Part shown: one piece after another, positions 17,708-26,445 of the stretch | How the letters are laid out: every line of letters begins with the position of its first letter | Numbering within the stretch: the stretch's first letter is position 1 | Origin: JAWLCA01 sp041687395 | GTDB lineage: Bacteria; Pseudomonadota; Alphaproteobacteria; Rhodobacterales; Rhodobacteraceae | Length of the DNA: 64,000 nt | Reading direction: 5' to 3' | Assembly: GCA_041687395.1 (NCBI GenBank) | Contig: JAWLCA010000011.1 | Coordinates: 1 to 64,000 of the forward strand | Position numbers and translations under genes: made by a program | The notes under the pieces: model-generated | Seen by the model: the letters and a program-made list of their open reading frames with translations, nothing else | The model's database searches: none | Told to the model about the DNA's origin: nothing

Positions 17708-18460
17708 CTAGAAATGAACCTCTGCCGCGGCGATGGCGCGCGGGCCAACGGGGGTGGCGATCACCAGCGCGCCGCTGTCGTCCACCGTCTGAAAGGTGCC
17801 CTCCACGACCTCGCGCCCGGTGTGGGCGCTGATCGGCTGGCCGATCCGGGCGGCGCGGGCCAGCCAGGCTGCGCGGACCGGGGCGAATCCGGCGTCCGTG
17901 AACGCCGCTTCCCAACGTGCATAGGCGGGGGCCAGGGTATCGAGAAAGGCCTCGGGCGTCACGGAGACGTCCGTCTCGGCAAGGAGCGATGTGGGTTGCA
18001 GCGCCCCGGCCTCGATCGTCGCGGCGGCAGGTGCGGCCGCAAGGTTCACGCCGACCCCGATCGCGAGATAGGCAACGCGGTCGGCGCTGCCAGAGCTTTC
18101 CAGCAGGATCCCGGCGACCTTGCGCCCGTTCAGCAGCACGTCGTTCGGCCATTTCAGGGAAATCAGGTCCGGGCGCCCTGTCACGGCGGAAAGGGCGTCG
18201 AACAACGCCAGCGCCGCCACGAAGGACCGCAGCGCCACCGTCGCGGCCTTTTCCTGCGGGAACAGGAGCAGCGTGGCGGCGAAGTTTCCCGGCGGATCGA
18301 TCCAGCGTCGCCCGCGCCGCCCCCGGCCCGCCGTCTGGCGCAGCCCCAGGACCCAGGCAGGCCCCGTCAGCTCTGGTCGGCGGCGCACCGCCTCGGCCAT
18401 TGTGCTGTCGACTTCCGGCAGGACGATGCGGGACACGCCCGCGGGCCAGCCGGTCGTCAC
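17708..18460 (-). CDS. birA: Biotin--acetyl-CoA-carboxylase ligase
   Basis: Attaches biotin to carboxylase carrier domains; a plausible client here is the biotin domain of MccA at 37567-39489. The 250-residue protein has only the catalytic domain, with no N-terminal DNA-binding helix-turn-helix. It shows DSTMAEA, the biotinyl-AMP loop GRGRRGRRW, LKWPNDVLLNGRKVAGIL, and GVGVNL. GTG 18460 gives MTTGWPAGVSRIVLPEVDST and begins 7 bp after the nuoN stop. TTG 18478 is a possible alternative, while the longer open frame to 18562 lies inside nuoN. Group I BirA (non-repressor) is inferred. Confidence 0.92.
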   Translation of the reverse strand: MTTGWPAGVSRIVLPEVDSTMAEAVRRRPELTGPAWVLGLRQTAGRGRRGRRWIDPPGNFAATLLLFPQEKAATVALRSFVAALALFDALSAVTGRPDLISLKWPNDVLLNGRKVAGILLESSGSADRVAYLAIGVGVNLAAAPAAATIEAGALQPTSLLAETDVSVTPEAFLDTLAPAYARWEAAFTDAGFAPVRAAWLARAARIGQPISAHTGREVVEGTFQTVDDSGALVIATPVGPRAIAAAEVHF

Positions 18461-18467
18461 CGCAGTG

Positions 18468-19907
18468 TCAGCGGACAAGTGTCTGCGCCGCAAGCCCGGC
18501 CAGCGGTTCGATGCCGAACAGGTTGACGACACCCACCACCATGATCGCGGCCGACGCGACAAGCAGCACCTGCTGGGTCATCGGCATGACGCCGTCCAGC
18601 GCCTCCGACTCTTCGCCGAAATACATGTAGTAGACGATGCGAAGATAGTAGAACGCCCCGATCACCGACGCGACAGCGCCGGCGACGGCTAGCCAGACCA
18701 GCCCTGCATCGACAGCGGCGCGCAGCACGTAGAACTTACCGAAGAAACCCACCAGCGGTGGCACGCCGGCAAGGCTGAACATCAGGATCAGCACGGCAAG
18801 TGCCTTCAGCGGCTGGGTTTTCGAATACATGTTCAGGCTGCGGATGTCGGTGACCGGGCGGCCGTCCTTTTCCATCGACAGGATGAAGGCGAAGGTGCCC
18901 ACGTTCATCGTGACATAGATCGCCATGTAGACAAGCATCGCCTGCACGCCCAGCGCGGTCCCGGCTGCCAGGCCGACCATGGCGTAGCCCATGTGCGCGA
19001 TGGAGGAATAGGCCATCAGCCGCTTGATGTCGCGCTGGCCGATGGCGGCGACGGCGCCAAGGAACATCGACAGCACCGCCAAGAGCGCAATGATCTGCCC
19101 CCAGTCAGCCGGTACCGCGCCAAAGGCATCGTGCACCAGTCGTGCCAGCAGCGCCATCGCGGCCACCTTGGGCGCAGTCGCGAACAGCGCCGTCACCGGC
19201 GTTGGCGCGCCCTCATACACATCGGGCGTCCACATGTGGAACGGGACCGCCGAGACCTTGAAGGCCAGCCCGGCCAGCAGGAAGACAAGACCGAACAGCA
19301 GGCCGAGCGGCATCTCGCCCGACTGGATCGTCGACAGGATGCCCGAGAAAAGCGTGGTGCCCGCATAGCCATAGGTGAGCGAGGCGCCGTAGAGCAGCAG
19401 GCCCGACGACAGCGCGCCGAGGACGAAGTATTTCAGCCCCGCCTCTGTCGAGCGTGCGCTGTCACGCCGGATCGCGGCGATGACGTAGAGCGCAAGCGAC
19501 TGCAGTTCCAACCCCATGTACAGCGCGATCAGGTCACCCGAGGAGACCATCAGCATCATCCCCAGCACCGCCAGCGCCACCAGGATCGGGTATTCGAACC
19601 GCAGAATGTCACGGCGCACCATCTGATCCTGCCCCATCAGCAGAACGGCGGCCGCGGACCACAGGATCACCACCTTGGAAAAGCGCGCGAACGCATCCTC
19701 GATGAACATGCCGCCAAAGGCCGTGCGTGTTCCCGACCCGTTCAGACCGATGGCGACGCCCAGCAGCACCAGAACGGCCGCCGTGCCCCACAGGATCGGC
19801 AAGGCGACCCGGTCCTTGCCGCCATAGGCGCCGAACAGCAGCGCGGCCATGGCAAAGACGGCCAGCACGATCTCGGGCAGGATGATGGTCAGATCCGCAG
19901 AGGTCAT
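18468..19907 (-). CDS. nuoN: NADH-quinone oxidoreductase subunit N
   Basis: One of three antiporter-like proton-pumping subunits of the complex I membrane arm. The 479-residue, ~14-helix protein carries the conserved SSIAHMGYAMVG segment and lysine-bearing helices (for example GLAFKVSAVPFHMWTPDVYEG). ATG 19907 is preferred over GTG 19916 because the AGGAG site is correctly spaced from it. The last nuo gene; birA follows directly, so the operon reads through into coenzyme genes. Confidence 0.96.
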   Translation of the reverse strand: MTSADLTIILPEIVLAVFAMAALLFGAYGGKDRVALPILWGTAAVLVLLGVAIGLNGSGTRTAFGGMFIEDAFARFSKVVILWSAAAVLLMGQDQMVRRDILRFEYPILVALAVLGMMLMVSSGDLIALYMGLELQSLALYVIAAIRRDSARSTEAGLKYFVLGALSSGLLLYGASLTYGYAGTTLFSGILSTIQSGEMPLGLLFGLVFLLAGLAFKVSAVPFHMWTPDVYEGAPTPVTALFATAPKVAAMALLARLVHDAFGAVPADWGQIIALLAVLSMFLGAVAAIGQRDIKRLMAYSSIAHMGYAMVGLAAGTALGVQAMLVYMAIYVTMNVGTFAFILSMEKDGRPVTDIRSLNMYSKTQPLKALAVLILMFSLAGVPPLVGFFGKFYVLRAAVDAGLVWLAVAGAVASVIGAFYYLRIVYYMYFGEESEALDGVMPMTQQVLLVASAAIMVVGVVNLFGIEPLAGLAAQTLVR

Positions 19908-19919
19908 TGCTGCCACTCC

Positions 19920-21464
19920 TTACTGTGCCGCCAGGCGAACGGCGCTATCGGCCGCCGCGGCCACGGCCGTCTGATAGTCGCCCACGAGGGCCGAGACGCT
20001 GGGGCCGATGATGTCGGTGACCAGCGCGGGATAGACCCCGAGCAGGAGCGTCATCACCACCAGGGGCGCAAAGATCGCCTTTTCCCGACGGGTCATGTCG
20101 GTGATGGTTTTCAGGCTTTCCTTGATCAGGTCGCCGAACACCACGCGCCGGTAGAGCCAGAGCGCATAGGCGGCCGAAAAGATCACGCCCGTCGCGGCGA
20201 CAAGGGCAACCCATGTGTTGACCTGGAAAGTGCCCATGATCGTCAGGAACTCTCCCACGAAGCCCGACGTGCCCGGCAGCCCCACGTTCGCCATGGTGAA
20301 CAGCATGAAAATCAGCGCATAGACCGGCATTCGATTGACCAGTCCGCCATAGGCATCGATCTCGCGCGTGTGCATCCGGTCGTAGATGACGCCGACGCAA
20401 AGGAACAACGCGCCCGAGATGAAGCCGTGGCTGATCATCTGGAAGATGGCCCCATCGACGCCCTGCTGGTTCGCGGCGAAGATGCCCATGGTCACGAAGC
20501 CCATGTGCGCGACCGACGAATAGGCGATCAGCTTCTTCATGTCCTCCTGCATCAGGGCGACGAGGCTGGTGTAGACGATGGCAATCGCGGACATCCAAAG
20601 CACGAGCGGCGCCAGCAGATCGGACGCCACCGGGAACATCGGCAGCGAAAACCGCAGGAAGCCGTAGCCGCCCATCTTCAGCAGGATCGCCGCCAGCACG
20701 ACCGACCCTGCGGTGGGGGCCTGCACGTGGGCATCGGGCAGCCAGGTATGCACCGGCCACATCGGCATCTTCACCGCGAATGAGGCGAAGAAGGCGAGCC
20801 ACAGTAGCGTCTGCATGCCGCCGACGATCTGCCAGCCCATCAGGCTGATCGGCCCGGCGTCGAAGTCGTGGCGCAGCAGCGCTGGAATGTCGGTGGTGCC
20901 CGCGTCGGTATACATGGCAATCATCGCCACCAGCATCAGCACCGAGCCGAGGAAGGTGTAGAGAAAGAACTTGAACGCCGCGTAGATCCGCTGCTTGCCG
21001 CCCCAGATGCCGATGATCAGGAACATCGGGATCAGGCCCGCCTCGAAGAACAGGTAGAAGAGCACCAGATCCAGCGCCACGAAGACGCCAAGCATCAGCG
21101 TTTCGAGCACCAGGAAGGCGATCATGTATTCCTTCACCCGGTGGGTCACGTCCCAGCAGGCCAGGATCGTCAGCGGCATCAGGAAGGTCGTCAGCATCAC
21201 GAACAGCACCGAGATGCCATCGACACCCACCTTGTAGCGCAGGCCGAGGATCCACTCGCCCTCTTCCACGAACTGGAATCCGGTGTTGCCCGGATCGAAG
21301 CGGAACAGGATGAAGAGCGAGATGACAAAGGTCGCCGACGTCGCCACCAGGGCCAGCCACTTCGCGTTGTTCCGCGCGGCCGCGTCATCCCCGCGCAGGA
21401 ACAGCGCCAGGATCAGGGCCGCCACCAGCGGCAGGAAGGTGACGATGGAAATCAGGTTCGTCAT
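19920..21464 (-). CDS. nuoM: NADH-quinone oxidoreductase subunit M
   Basis: Antiporter-like proton-pumping subunit of 514 residues. Conserved features include YLFFEAGLIPMFLIIG (the pumping Glu), FAVKMPMWPVHTWLPDAHVQAPT (Lys-containing helix) and SSVAHMGFVTMG. ATG 21464 shares one base with the nuoL stop (TGATG), giving tight translational coupling. Twelve base pairs separate it from nuoN. Confidence 0.96.
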   Translation of the reverse strand: MTNLISIVTFLPLVAALILALFLRGDDAAARNNAKWLALVATSATFVISLFILFRFDPGNTGFQFVEEGEWILGLRYKVGVDGISVLFVMLTTFLMPLTILACWDVTHRVKEYMIAFLVLETLMLGVFVALDLVLFYLFFEAGLIPMFLIIGIWGGKQRIYAAFKFFLYTFLGSVLMLVAMIAMYTDAGTTDIPALLRHDFDAGPISLMGWQIVGGMQTLLWLAFFASFAVKMPMWPVHTWLPDAHVQAPTAGSVVLAAILLKMGGYGFLRFSLPMFPVASDLLAPLVLWMSAIAIVYTSLVALMQEDMKKLIAYSSVAHMGFVTMGIFAANQQGVDGAIFQMISHGFISGALFLCVGVIYDRMHTREIDAYGGLVNRMPVYALIFMLFTMANVGLPGTSGFVGEFLTIMGTFQVNTWVALVAATGVIFSAAYALWLYRRVVFGDLIKESLKTITDMTRREKAIFAPLVVMTLLLGVYPALVTDIIGPSVSALVGDYQTAVAAAADSAVRLAAQ

Positions 21465-23428
21465 CACTCAGCCCCCCCGGACAGCGTCATCCAGGTGATG
21501 AGCAGTGCGATCCCGATCACCATCGCGAAGGCATAGTGGAAGATGTATCCAGACTGCGCCCGTCCCGCGAGGCGGGTGAAGAACGGCACGATCCCCATCG
21601 CAAGCCCGTTGATGCCCCCGTCGATCACCGCGCCGTCGCCCTTTTTCCACAAGAAGCGACCAAGCCCCTTGGCTGGACGGACGAAGATCGCGTCGTAGAT
21701 TTCGTCGAAATACCACTTGTTCAGCAGGAACAGGTACAGCGGGCGCTGGCTTTCGGCCAGCTTGCCGGGCAGATCGGGGCGCCGGATGTAGAACTGATAC
21801 GCCAGCCCGAGGCCCAGCACCATCGCGATGAACGGGCTGATCTTGACCCAGGTCGGCACATAGTGGGCATCGTGGAGTACGTGATTTTCCGGCCCCATGA
21901 GGATCGCGCCATTGAACCAGGCGTTCACCTCCTCGGTCGAGCCGAAGAAGGGGTCGTACCAGATCATGCCGGCAAATATCGCCCCCAACGCCAGAACTCC
22001 CAGCGGCGCGATCATCACCATCGGGCTCTCATGGGCGTGCTCGTGCGTATGCTTGTCGCCCCGCGGCTTGCCGAAGAAAGTCATGAACATCAGCCGCCAG
22101 GAATAGAACGAGGTCATCGCGGCCCCGGCGACCAGCATCCAGAATACGATCTGCGGCCCGCCGGCAAAGGCGCTTTCGATTACGGCATCCTTGGAGATGA
22201 ACCCGGCGAAACCGATGTGGGTCAGCGGGATGCCGACGCCGGTGATCGCCAGAGTGCCGATCATCATCGCCCAGTAGGTATAGGGCAGCTTTTTCCGCAG
22301 CCCGCCGTAATTCCGCATGTCCTGCTCGTGGTGCATGCCGTGGATCACCGACCCGGCACCGAGGAACAGCATCGCCTTGAAGAAGGCATGCGTGAACAGG
22401 TGGAACATCGCCACCGAATACACGCCGACACCGGCAGCCACGAACATGTAGCCAAGTTGCGAACAGGTCGAATAGGCGATCACGCGCTTGATGTCGTTCT
22501 GCACCAGGCCCACGGTCGCGGCAAAGAAGGCGGTCAGCGCCCCGATGGCCGTGACGAACATCATCGCCTCGGGCGCGTATTCCATCACCGGTGACATGCG
22601 GCAGACCAGGAAAACACCCGCCGTCACCATGGTTGCCGCGTGGATCAACGCCGATACCGGTGTCGGCCCCTCCATCGCGTCCGGCAGCCAGGTGTGCAGG
22701 AACAGCTGCGCCGATTTCCCCATCGCCCCGATGAACAGCAGAACCGCCACGAGGTTAGCCGCGTTCCAGTCCGTCCACAGGAAACTGATCTGCGTCTCCG
22801 CCAGTTCCGGCGCCGCGGCGAAGATGACATCGAAGTCGATGCTGTCGGTCAGGAAGAAAAGCGCAGCAACGCCCAGGATAAGGCCAAAATCGCCCACCCG
22901 GTTCACGACAAACGCCTTGATCGCCGCCGCGTTGGCCGAGGGTTTGCGATAGTAGAACCCGATCAGCAGGTAGGAGGCGACGCCAACCCCCTCCCAACCA
23001 AAGAACAACTGGACCAGGTTGTCAGCTGTCACAAGCATCAGCATGGCAAAGGTGAAGAACGACAGATAGGCGAAGAAGCGGGCCTTGTAGTGCTCGCCCT
23101 CTCTCCAGTTGTCGTCATGCTCCATGTAACCGAAGGAATAGAGATGAACGAGGGCGGAGACGGTGGTGATCACCACCAGCATGATCGCCGTCAGACGGTC
23201 CAGCCGGATCGACCAACTCGTCGACAGGCTGCCGGATTCGACAAAGCGCAGCAGGTCGATCTGCCGCATTTCCCCGTCGAAGGTCAGGAAGATGATCCAC
23301 GACAGGATCGCCGACAAGAACAGCAGCGCCGTCGCAATCACCTGGCCCGCCTGCTCGCCGGTCAGGCGCCAGCCGAAGCCGCAGATCAGCGCGCCCACAA
23401 GCGGGGCCAGAAGGAGGATGGTCTCCAT
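21464..23428 (-). CDS. nuoL: NADH-quinone oxidoreductase subunit L
   Basis: Distal antiporter-like subunit with the long lateral helix. The 654-residue protein includes FFGWEGVGVASYLLIGFYYRK, GKSAQLFLHTWLPDAMEGPTPV and STCSQLGYMFVA, the core pumping helices. A C-terminal extension with a His-rich loop (KHTHEHAHE) precedes the lateral helix and final anchor. The full length matches bacterial NuoL. Starts 4 bp after nuoK. Confidence 0.96.
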   Translation of the reverse strand: METILLLAPLVGALICGFGWRLTGEQAGQVIATALLFLSAILSWIIFLTFDGEMRQIDLLRFVESGSLSTSWSIRLDRLTAIMLVVITTVSALVHLYSFGYMEHDDNWREGEHYKARFFAYLSFFTFAMLMLVTADNLVQLFFGWEGVGVASYLLIGFYYRKPSANAAAIKAFVVNRVGDFGLILGVAALFFLTDSIDFDVIFAAAPELAETQISFLWTDWNAANLVAVLLFIGAMGKSAQLFLHTWLPDAMEGPTPVSALIHAATMVTAGVFLVCRMSPVMEYAPEAMMFVTAIGALTAFFAATVGLVQNDIKRVIAYSTCSQLGYMFVAAGVGVYSVAMFHLFTHAFFKAMLFLGAGSVIHGMHHEQDMRNYGGLRKKLPYTYWAMMIGTLAITGVGIPLTHIGFAGFISKDAVIESAFAGGPQIVFWMLVAGAAMTSFYSWRLMFMTFFGKPRGDKHTHEHAHESPMVMIAPLGVLALGAIFAGMIWYDPFFGSTEEVNAWFNGAILMGPENHVLHDAHYVPTWVKISPFIAMVLGLGLAYQFYIRRPDLPGKLAESQRPLYLFLLNKWYFDEIYDAIFVRPAKGLGRFLWKKGDGAVIDGGINGLAMGIVPFFTRLAGRAQSGYIFHYAFAMVIGIALLITWMTLSGGAE

Positions 23429-23432
23429 GCTC

Positions 23433-23738
23433 TCAGCCCCTCATCACGTTGACGTCTTCCACCGCGATCGTTCCGCGGTTGCGGAAGAAGCAGACGATGA
23501 TCGCAAGGCCGATGGCGGCTTCCGCCGCAGCGACCGTCAGCACGAACATGGTGAAGATCTGGCCGACCAGATCCCCCAGATGACTGGAAAAGGCCACCAG
23601 GTTGATGTTCACGGCCAGCAGGATCAACTCGATCGACATCAGGATCACGATCACGTTCTTCCGGTTCAGGAAGATCCCGAAGATCCCTATGACGAACAGC
23701 GTCGCCGCCACCGTCAGGTAATGTTCCAGTCCCACCAT
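23433..23738 (-). CDS. nuoK: NADH-quinone oxidoreductase subunit K
   Basis: Small three-helix subunit (101 residues) of the proton-channel region. It retains the two membrane glutamates expected in NuoK, in VILMSIELILLAVNINLVAF and AAAEAAIGLAIIV. Preceded by a GGAGGG site. The 67-bp gap from nuoJ contains a small CGGGC/GCCCG hairpin next to that site. Confidence 0.96.
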   Translation of the reverse strand: MVGLEHYLTVAATLFVIGIFGIFLNRKNVIVILMSIELILLAVNINLVAFSSHLGDLVGQIFTMFVLTVAAAEAAIGLAIIVCFFRNRGTIAVEDVNVMRG

Positions 23739-23805
23739 TCGCGTCCCTCCGGGCTATGCCCGTCTTCTTGATTGGCCGCGGCGCCGGGCCGCGGGCGGTG
23801 CGGGG

Positions 23806-24420
23806 TCAGAGGCCCTGCCCCGGCTTCACGTCCTTCAGTTCCATAGCCTTCGCCGGATCGCGGTACATCTGCGCCAGAACGTTCTGACGCTTGATGTTCT
23901 GCCGGTGCCTCAGCGTCAGCACGATCGCCCCGATCATCGCCACCAGCAGGATCATCCCCGCGGTCTGGAACAGCAGGAAATACTGATCGTAAAGCAGCAG
24001 ACCCAGCGCGCGGGTATTCTCCACCTCGCCCATGTCGGGGGTCACCGCTTGTCGCAAGCCAAGGGCCCCGTCTGCCTGTTGCCAGGCCCCGAACCCGAGC
24101 GCGAGTTGCATCAGGATGATCAGCCCGATCAGGGCGGCCATGGGAATGTATTTCGCCATCTCCGCCTTCAGGGCGGCGAAATCGATGTCCAGCATCATCA
24201 CGACGAACAGGAACAGCACCGCGACCGCACCGACATAGACAATGATCAGAAGCATGGCGACGAACTCGGCGCCCAACAGAACGAACAGCCCCGCCGAGGA
24301 CAGAAAGGCCAGGATGAGCCACAGCACCGAATGTACCGGGTTGCGCGCCACCACGACCAGCAAGCCCGCCACGACGGTCGTCAGTGCAAAGGCATAAAAG
24401 GCATAGTCAGCTACCGTCAT
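23806..24420 (-). CDS. nuoJ: NADH-quinone oxidoreductase subunit J
   Basis: Five-helix membrane-arm subunit of 204 residues. It contains the conserved VIVYVGAVAVLFLFVVMMLDI type motif, written here as LIIVYVGAVAVLFLFVVMML, which forms the pi-bulge helix near the quinone/proton channel. The C-terminal tail is charged. Its ATG overlaps the stop of an inserted carboxymuconolactone-decarboxylase-like gene by 4 nt. Confidence 0.96.
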   Translation of the reverse strand: MTVADYAFYAFALTTVVAGLLVVVARNPVHSVLWLILAFLSSAGLFVLLGAEFVAMLLIIVYVGAVAVLFLFVVMMLDIDFAALKAEMAKYIPMAALIGLIILMQLALGFGAWQQADGALGLRQAVTPDMGEVENTRALGLLLYDQYFLLFQTAGMILLVAMIGAIVLTLRHRQNIKRQNVLAQMYRDPAKAMELKDVKPGQGL

Positions 24421-24827
24421 GCCTCGTCCTCCGCCTTTTCGCCAAAGACGCTCTGCGCGATCTCCAGCGCCTTCTGCATCGCCGGCAGACCGCCGAACAT
24501 GCTCATCTGATAGATCGTCTCGGCGATTTCACGCTTTGTGGCACCGGCCTCCAGCGCGTGGCGGACCGACAGCTTCAACTGTGGCTCAGCCTGGGCGCCC
24601 AGAACCGTCAGCGCCCCGATCGTGACCAGCATCCGGGTCTTGGCATCCAGCCCTTCACGGTTGAAGGTGCGACCGAAGGCCATCTCCATGAAATCCTTGG
24701 ACATGGTTGGCACCAGATCCTCGAACCCGGTGGCGCGGAAAGTTTCCAGCGCAGGATTGAAGCTGCGGGCCATCTGCTGGCTCTGCTCCATCATCTGCTG
24801 CATCAGCTTCTGCCAGGCCTCGGTCAT
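24417..24827 (-). CDS. Carboxymuconolactone decarboxylase-like protein inside nuo operon
   Basis: A 136-residue soluble helical protein. The segment EGLDAKTRMLVTIGALTVLG, followed by QAEPQLKLSVRHALEAGATKREIAETI, is the CMD/AhpD-like fold. The redox CxxC of AhpD-type peroxidases is absent, so peroxidase activity is unlikely. The N-terminal ~45 residues (EAWQKLMQQMMEQSQQMARSF) form a Met/Gln-rich helix resembling a phasin-like segment. It overlaps nuoI upstream and nuoJ downstream by 4 nt each, so it is translated with complex I. Role unknown; an assembly or stability factor is a guess. Confidence 0.85.
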   Translation of the reverse strand: MTEAWQKLMQQMMEQSQQMARSFNPALETFRATGFEDLVPTMSKDFMEMAFGRTFNREGLDAKTRMLVTIGALTVLGAQAEPQLKLSVRHALEAGATKREIAETIYQMSMFGGLPAMQKALEIAQSVFGEKAEDEA

Positions 24828-25318
24828 CTGTAGGGTGCATCCAGCTCTAGGTTGCGGGCGATTTCAGCCTCCCAGCGATCGCCGTTCGCCAGAAGCTTGG
24901 CTTTGTCATAGAACAATTCTTCGCGGGTCTCAGTGGCGAATTCGAAATTCGGCCCCTCAACAATGGCATCCACCGGGCAGGCCTCCTGGCAGAAGCCGCA
25001 GTAGATGCACTTGGTCATGTCGATGTCATAGCGCGTGGTTCGGCGGCTGCCGTCGTCGCGCGGTTCGGCGTCGATGGTGATCGCCTGAGCGGGGCAGATC
25101 GCCTCGCACAGCTTGCAGGCGATGCAGCGTTCCTCGCCGTTCGGATAGCGGCGCAGCGCATGTTCGCCCCGGAACCGCGGCGACAAGGGGCCCTTTTCAT
25201 GCGGGTAGTTCAGCGTAGCCTTGGGCGCGAAGAAATACTTCAATCCAAGGCCGAAACCCTTGATGAAATCCGACAACAGGAAGTACTTCGTCGCGCGGGT
25301 CCAGTCGATCTGGGTCAT
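24824..25318 (-). CDS. nuoI: NADH-quinone oxidoreductase subunit I
   Basis: Peripheral-arm ferredoxin-like subunit (164 residues) carrying clusters N6a and N6b. Both 4Fe-4S motifs are intact: CIACKLCEAICPAQAI and CIYCGFCQEACPVDAI. The N-terminal amphipathic helix (FIKGFGLGLKYFF) docks to the membrane arm. Three base pairs after nuoH; overlaps the CMD-like gene by 4 nt. Confidence 0.97.
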   Translation of the reverse strand: MTQIDWTRATKYFLLSDFIKGFGLGLKYFFAPKATLNYPHEKGPLSPRFRGEHALRRYPNGEERCIACKLCEAICPAQAITIDAEPRDDGSRRTTRYDIDMTKCIYCGFCQEACPVDAIVEGPNFEFATETREELFYDKAKLLANGDRWEAEIARNLELDAPYR

Positions 25319-25321
25319 GTG

Positions 25322-26359
25322 TCAGCCCCCTATCGCCCAGCGGGCCCAAAGGCCGCCGAACAGCTCGAATTTCGCAAGGAACGCCACGATCACGACCCAA
25401 CCGATGCTGAGCGGCAGGAAGACCTTCCAGCCGATCCGCATCAACTGGTCGTAGCGGTAGCGCGGCACGATGGCCTTCACCATGGCAAACATGAAGAAGA
25501 AAAACGCCATCTTGGCGACCATCCAGAGGGCGCCGTCCGGCAGCCCCGGGATCGGCGACAGCCAGCCGCCGAAGAAAAGCAGGCTCATCAGCGCGCACAT
25601 CAGGAAGATGGCGATGTATTCGCCGGCCATGAACAACAGGTACGGGGTCGAGGAGTATTCGACCATGAAGCCCGCGACGAGCTCCGATTCAGCCTCGGGC
25701 AAGTCGAAGGGCGGGCGGTTCGTCTCGGCGAGGGCCGAGATGAAGAACAACACCACCATCGGCAGGTGCGGCAACCAGTACCAGCCGAAGATGCCCCACC
25801 CGGTATCCTGCGCGGCGACGATATGGGTCAGGTTCATCGACCCTGTCGAGATGATGACACCGATGATGATCAGGCCGAGGCTGACCTCGTAGCTGATCAT
25901 CTGTGCTGCCGAGCGCAAAGAACCCAGAAAGGGATATTTGGAGTTCGAGGCCCAGCCGCCCATGATGACGCCGTAAACCTCAAGGCTGGAGACGGCAAAG
26001 ACGAACAGGATTGCAACGTTGATGTCGGCCAGCACCCAACCGTAGTTGAACGGGATGACCGCCCAGGCGAGCACCGCCAGCACAAACGACAGCATCGGCG
26101 CCAGGAAGAACACCGGCCGGTCCGCCCCCGCGGGCACCACGACCTCCTTGACCACGTATTTCAGCGCGTCGGCGACACTTTGGAGCAGCCCAAAGGCACC
26201 CACCACGTTCGGGCCGCGACGCATCTGCACAGCCGCCCAGATCTTGCGGTCGCCATAGACGAGGAAAAGCAGGCTGATCATCACGAAGCCGATGACCAGC
26301 AGGCCCTGCGCCGCGATCACCAGTGCAATGCCTGCCCCTGTCTGCAGAAAGTCCGCCAT
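25322..26359 (-). CDS. nuoH: NADH-quinone oxidoreductase subunit H
   Basis: Eight-helix membrane subunit (345 residues) at the junction with the peripheral arm, forming part of the quinone cavity. It contains RRGPNVVGAFGLLQSVADALK, the acidic loop ALAETNRPPFDLPEAESELVAGF and the YSSTPYLLFMAGEY segment. The 86-bp gap from nuoG is the largest between canonical nuo genes here. Confidence 0.97.
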   Translation of the reverse strand: MADFLQTGAGIALVIAAQGLLVIGFVMISLLFLVYGDRKIWAAVQMRRGPNVVGAFGLLQSVADALKYVVKEVVVPAGADRPVFFLAPMLSFVLAVLAWAVIPFNYGWVLADINVAILFVFAVSSLEVYGVIMGGWASNSKYPFLGSLRSAAQMISYEVSLGLIIIGVIISTGSMNLTHIVAAQDTGWGIFGWYWLPHLPMVVLFFISALAETNRPPFDLPEAESELVAGFMVEYSSTPYLLFMAGEYIAIFLMCALMSLLFFGGWLSPIPGLPDGALWMVAKMAFFFFMFAMVKAIVPRYRYDQLMRIGWKVFLPLSIGWVVIVAFLAKFELFGGLWARWAIGG

Positions 26360-26445
26360 CTTGCTTCAGCCTCTCTGTGCGACCATTGCGCCGCTGTAAA
26401 CCTCAACACGGCGTCGGGTGCCAGCCCTTTCCGGCGCCGCTGTTT

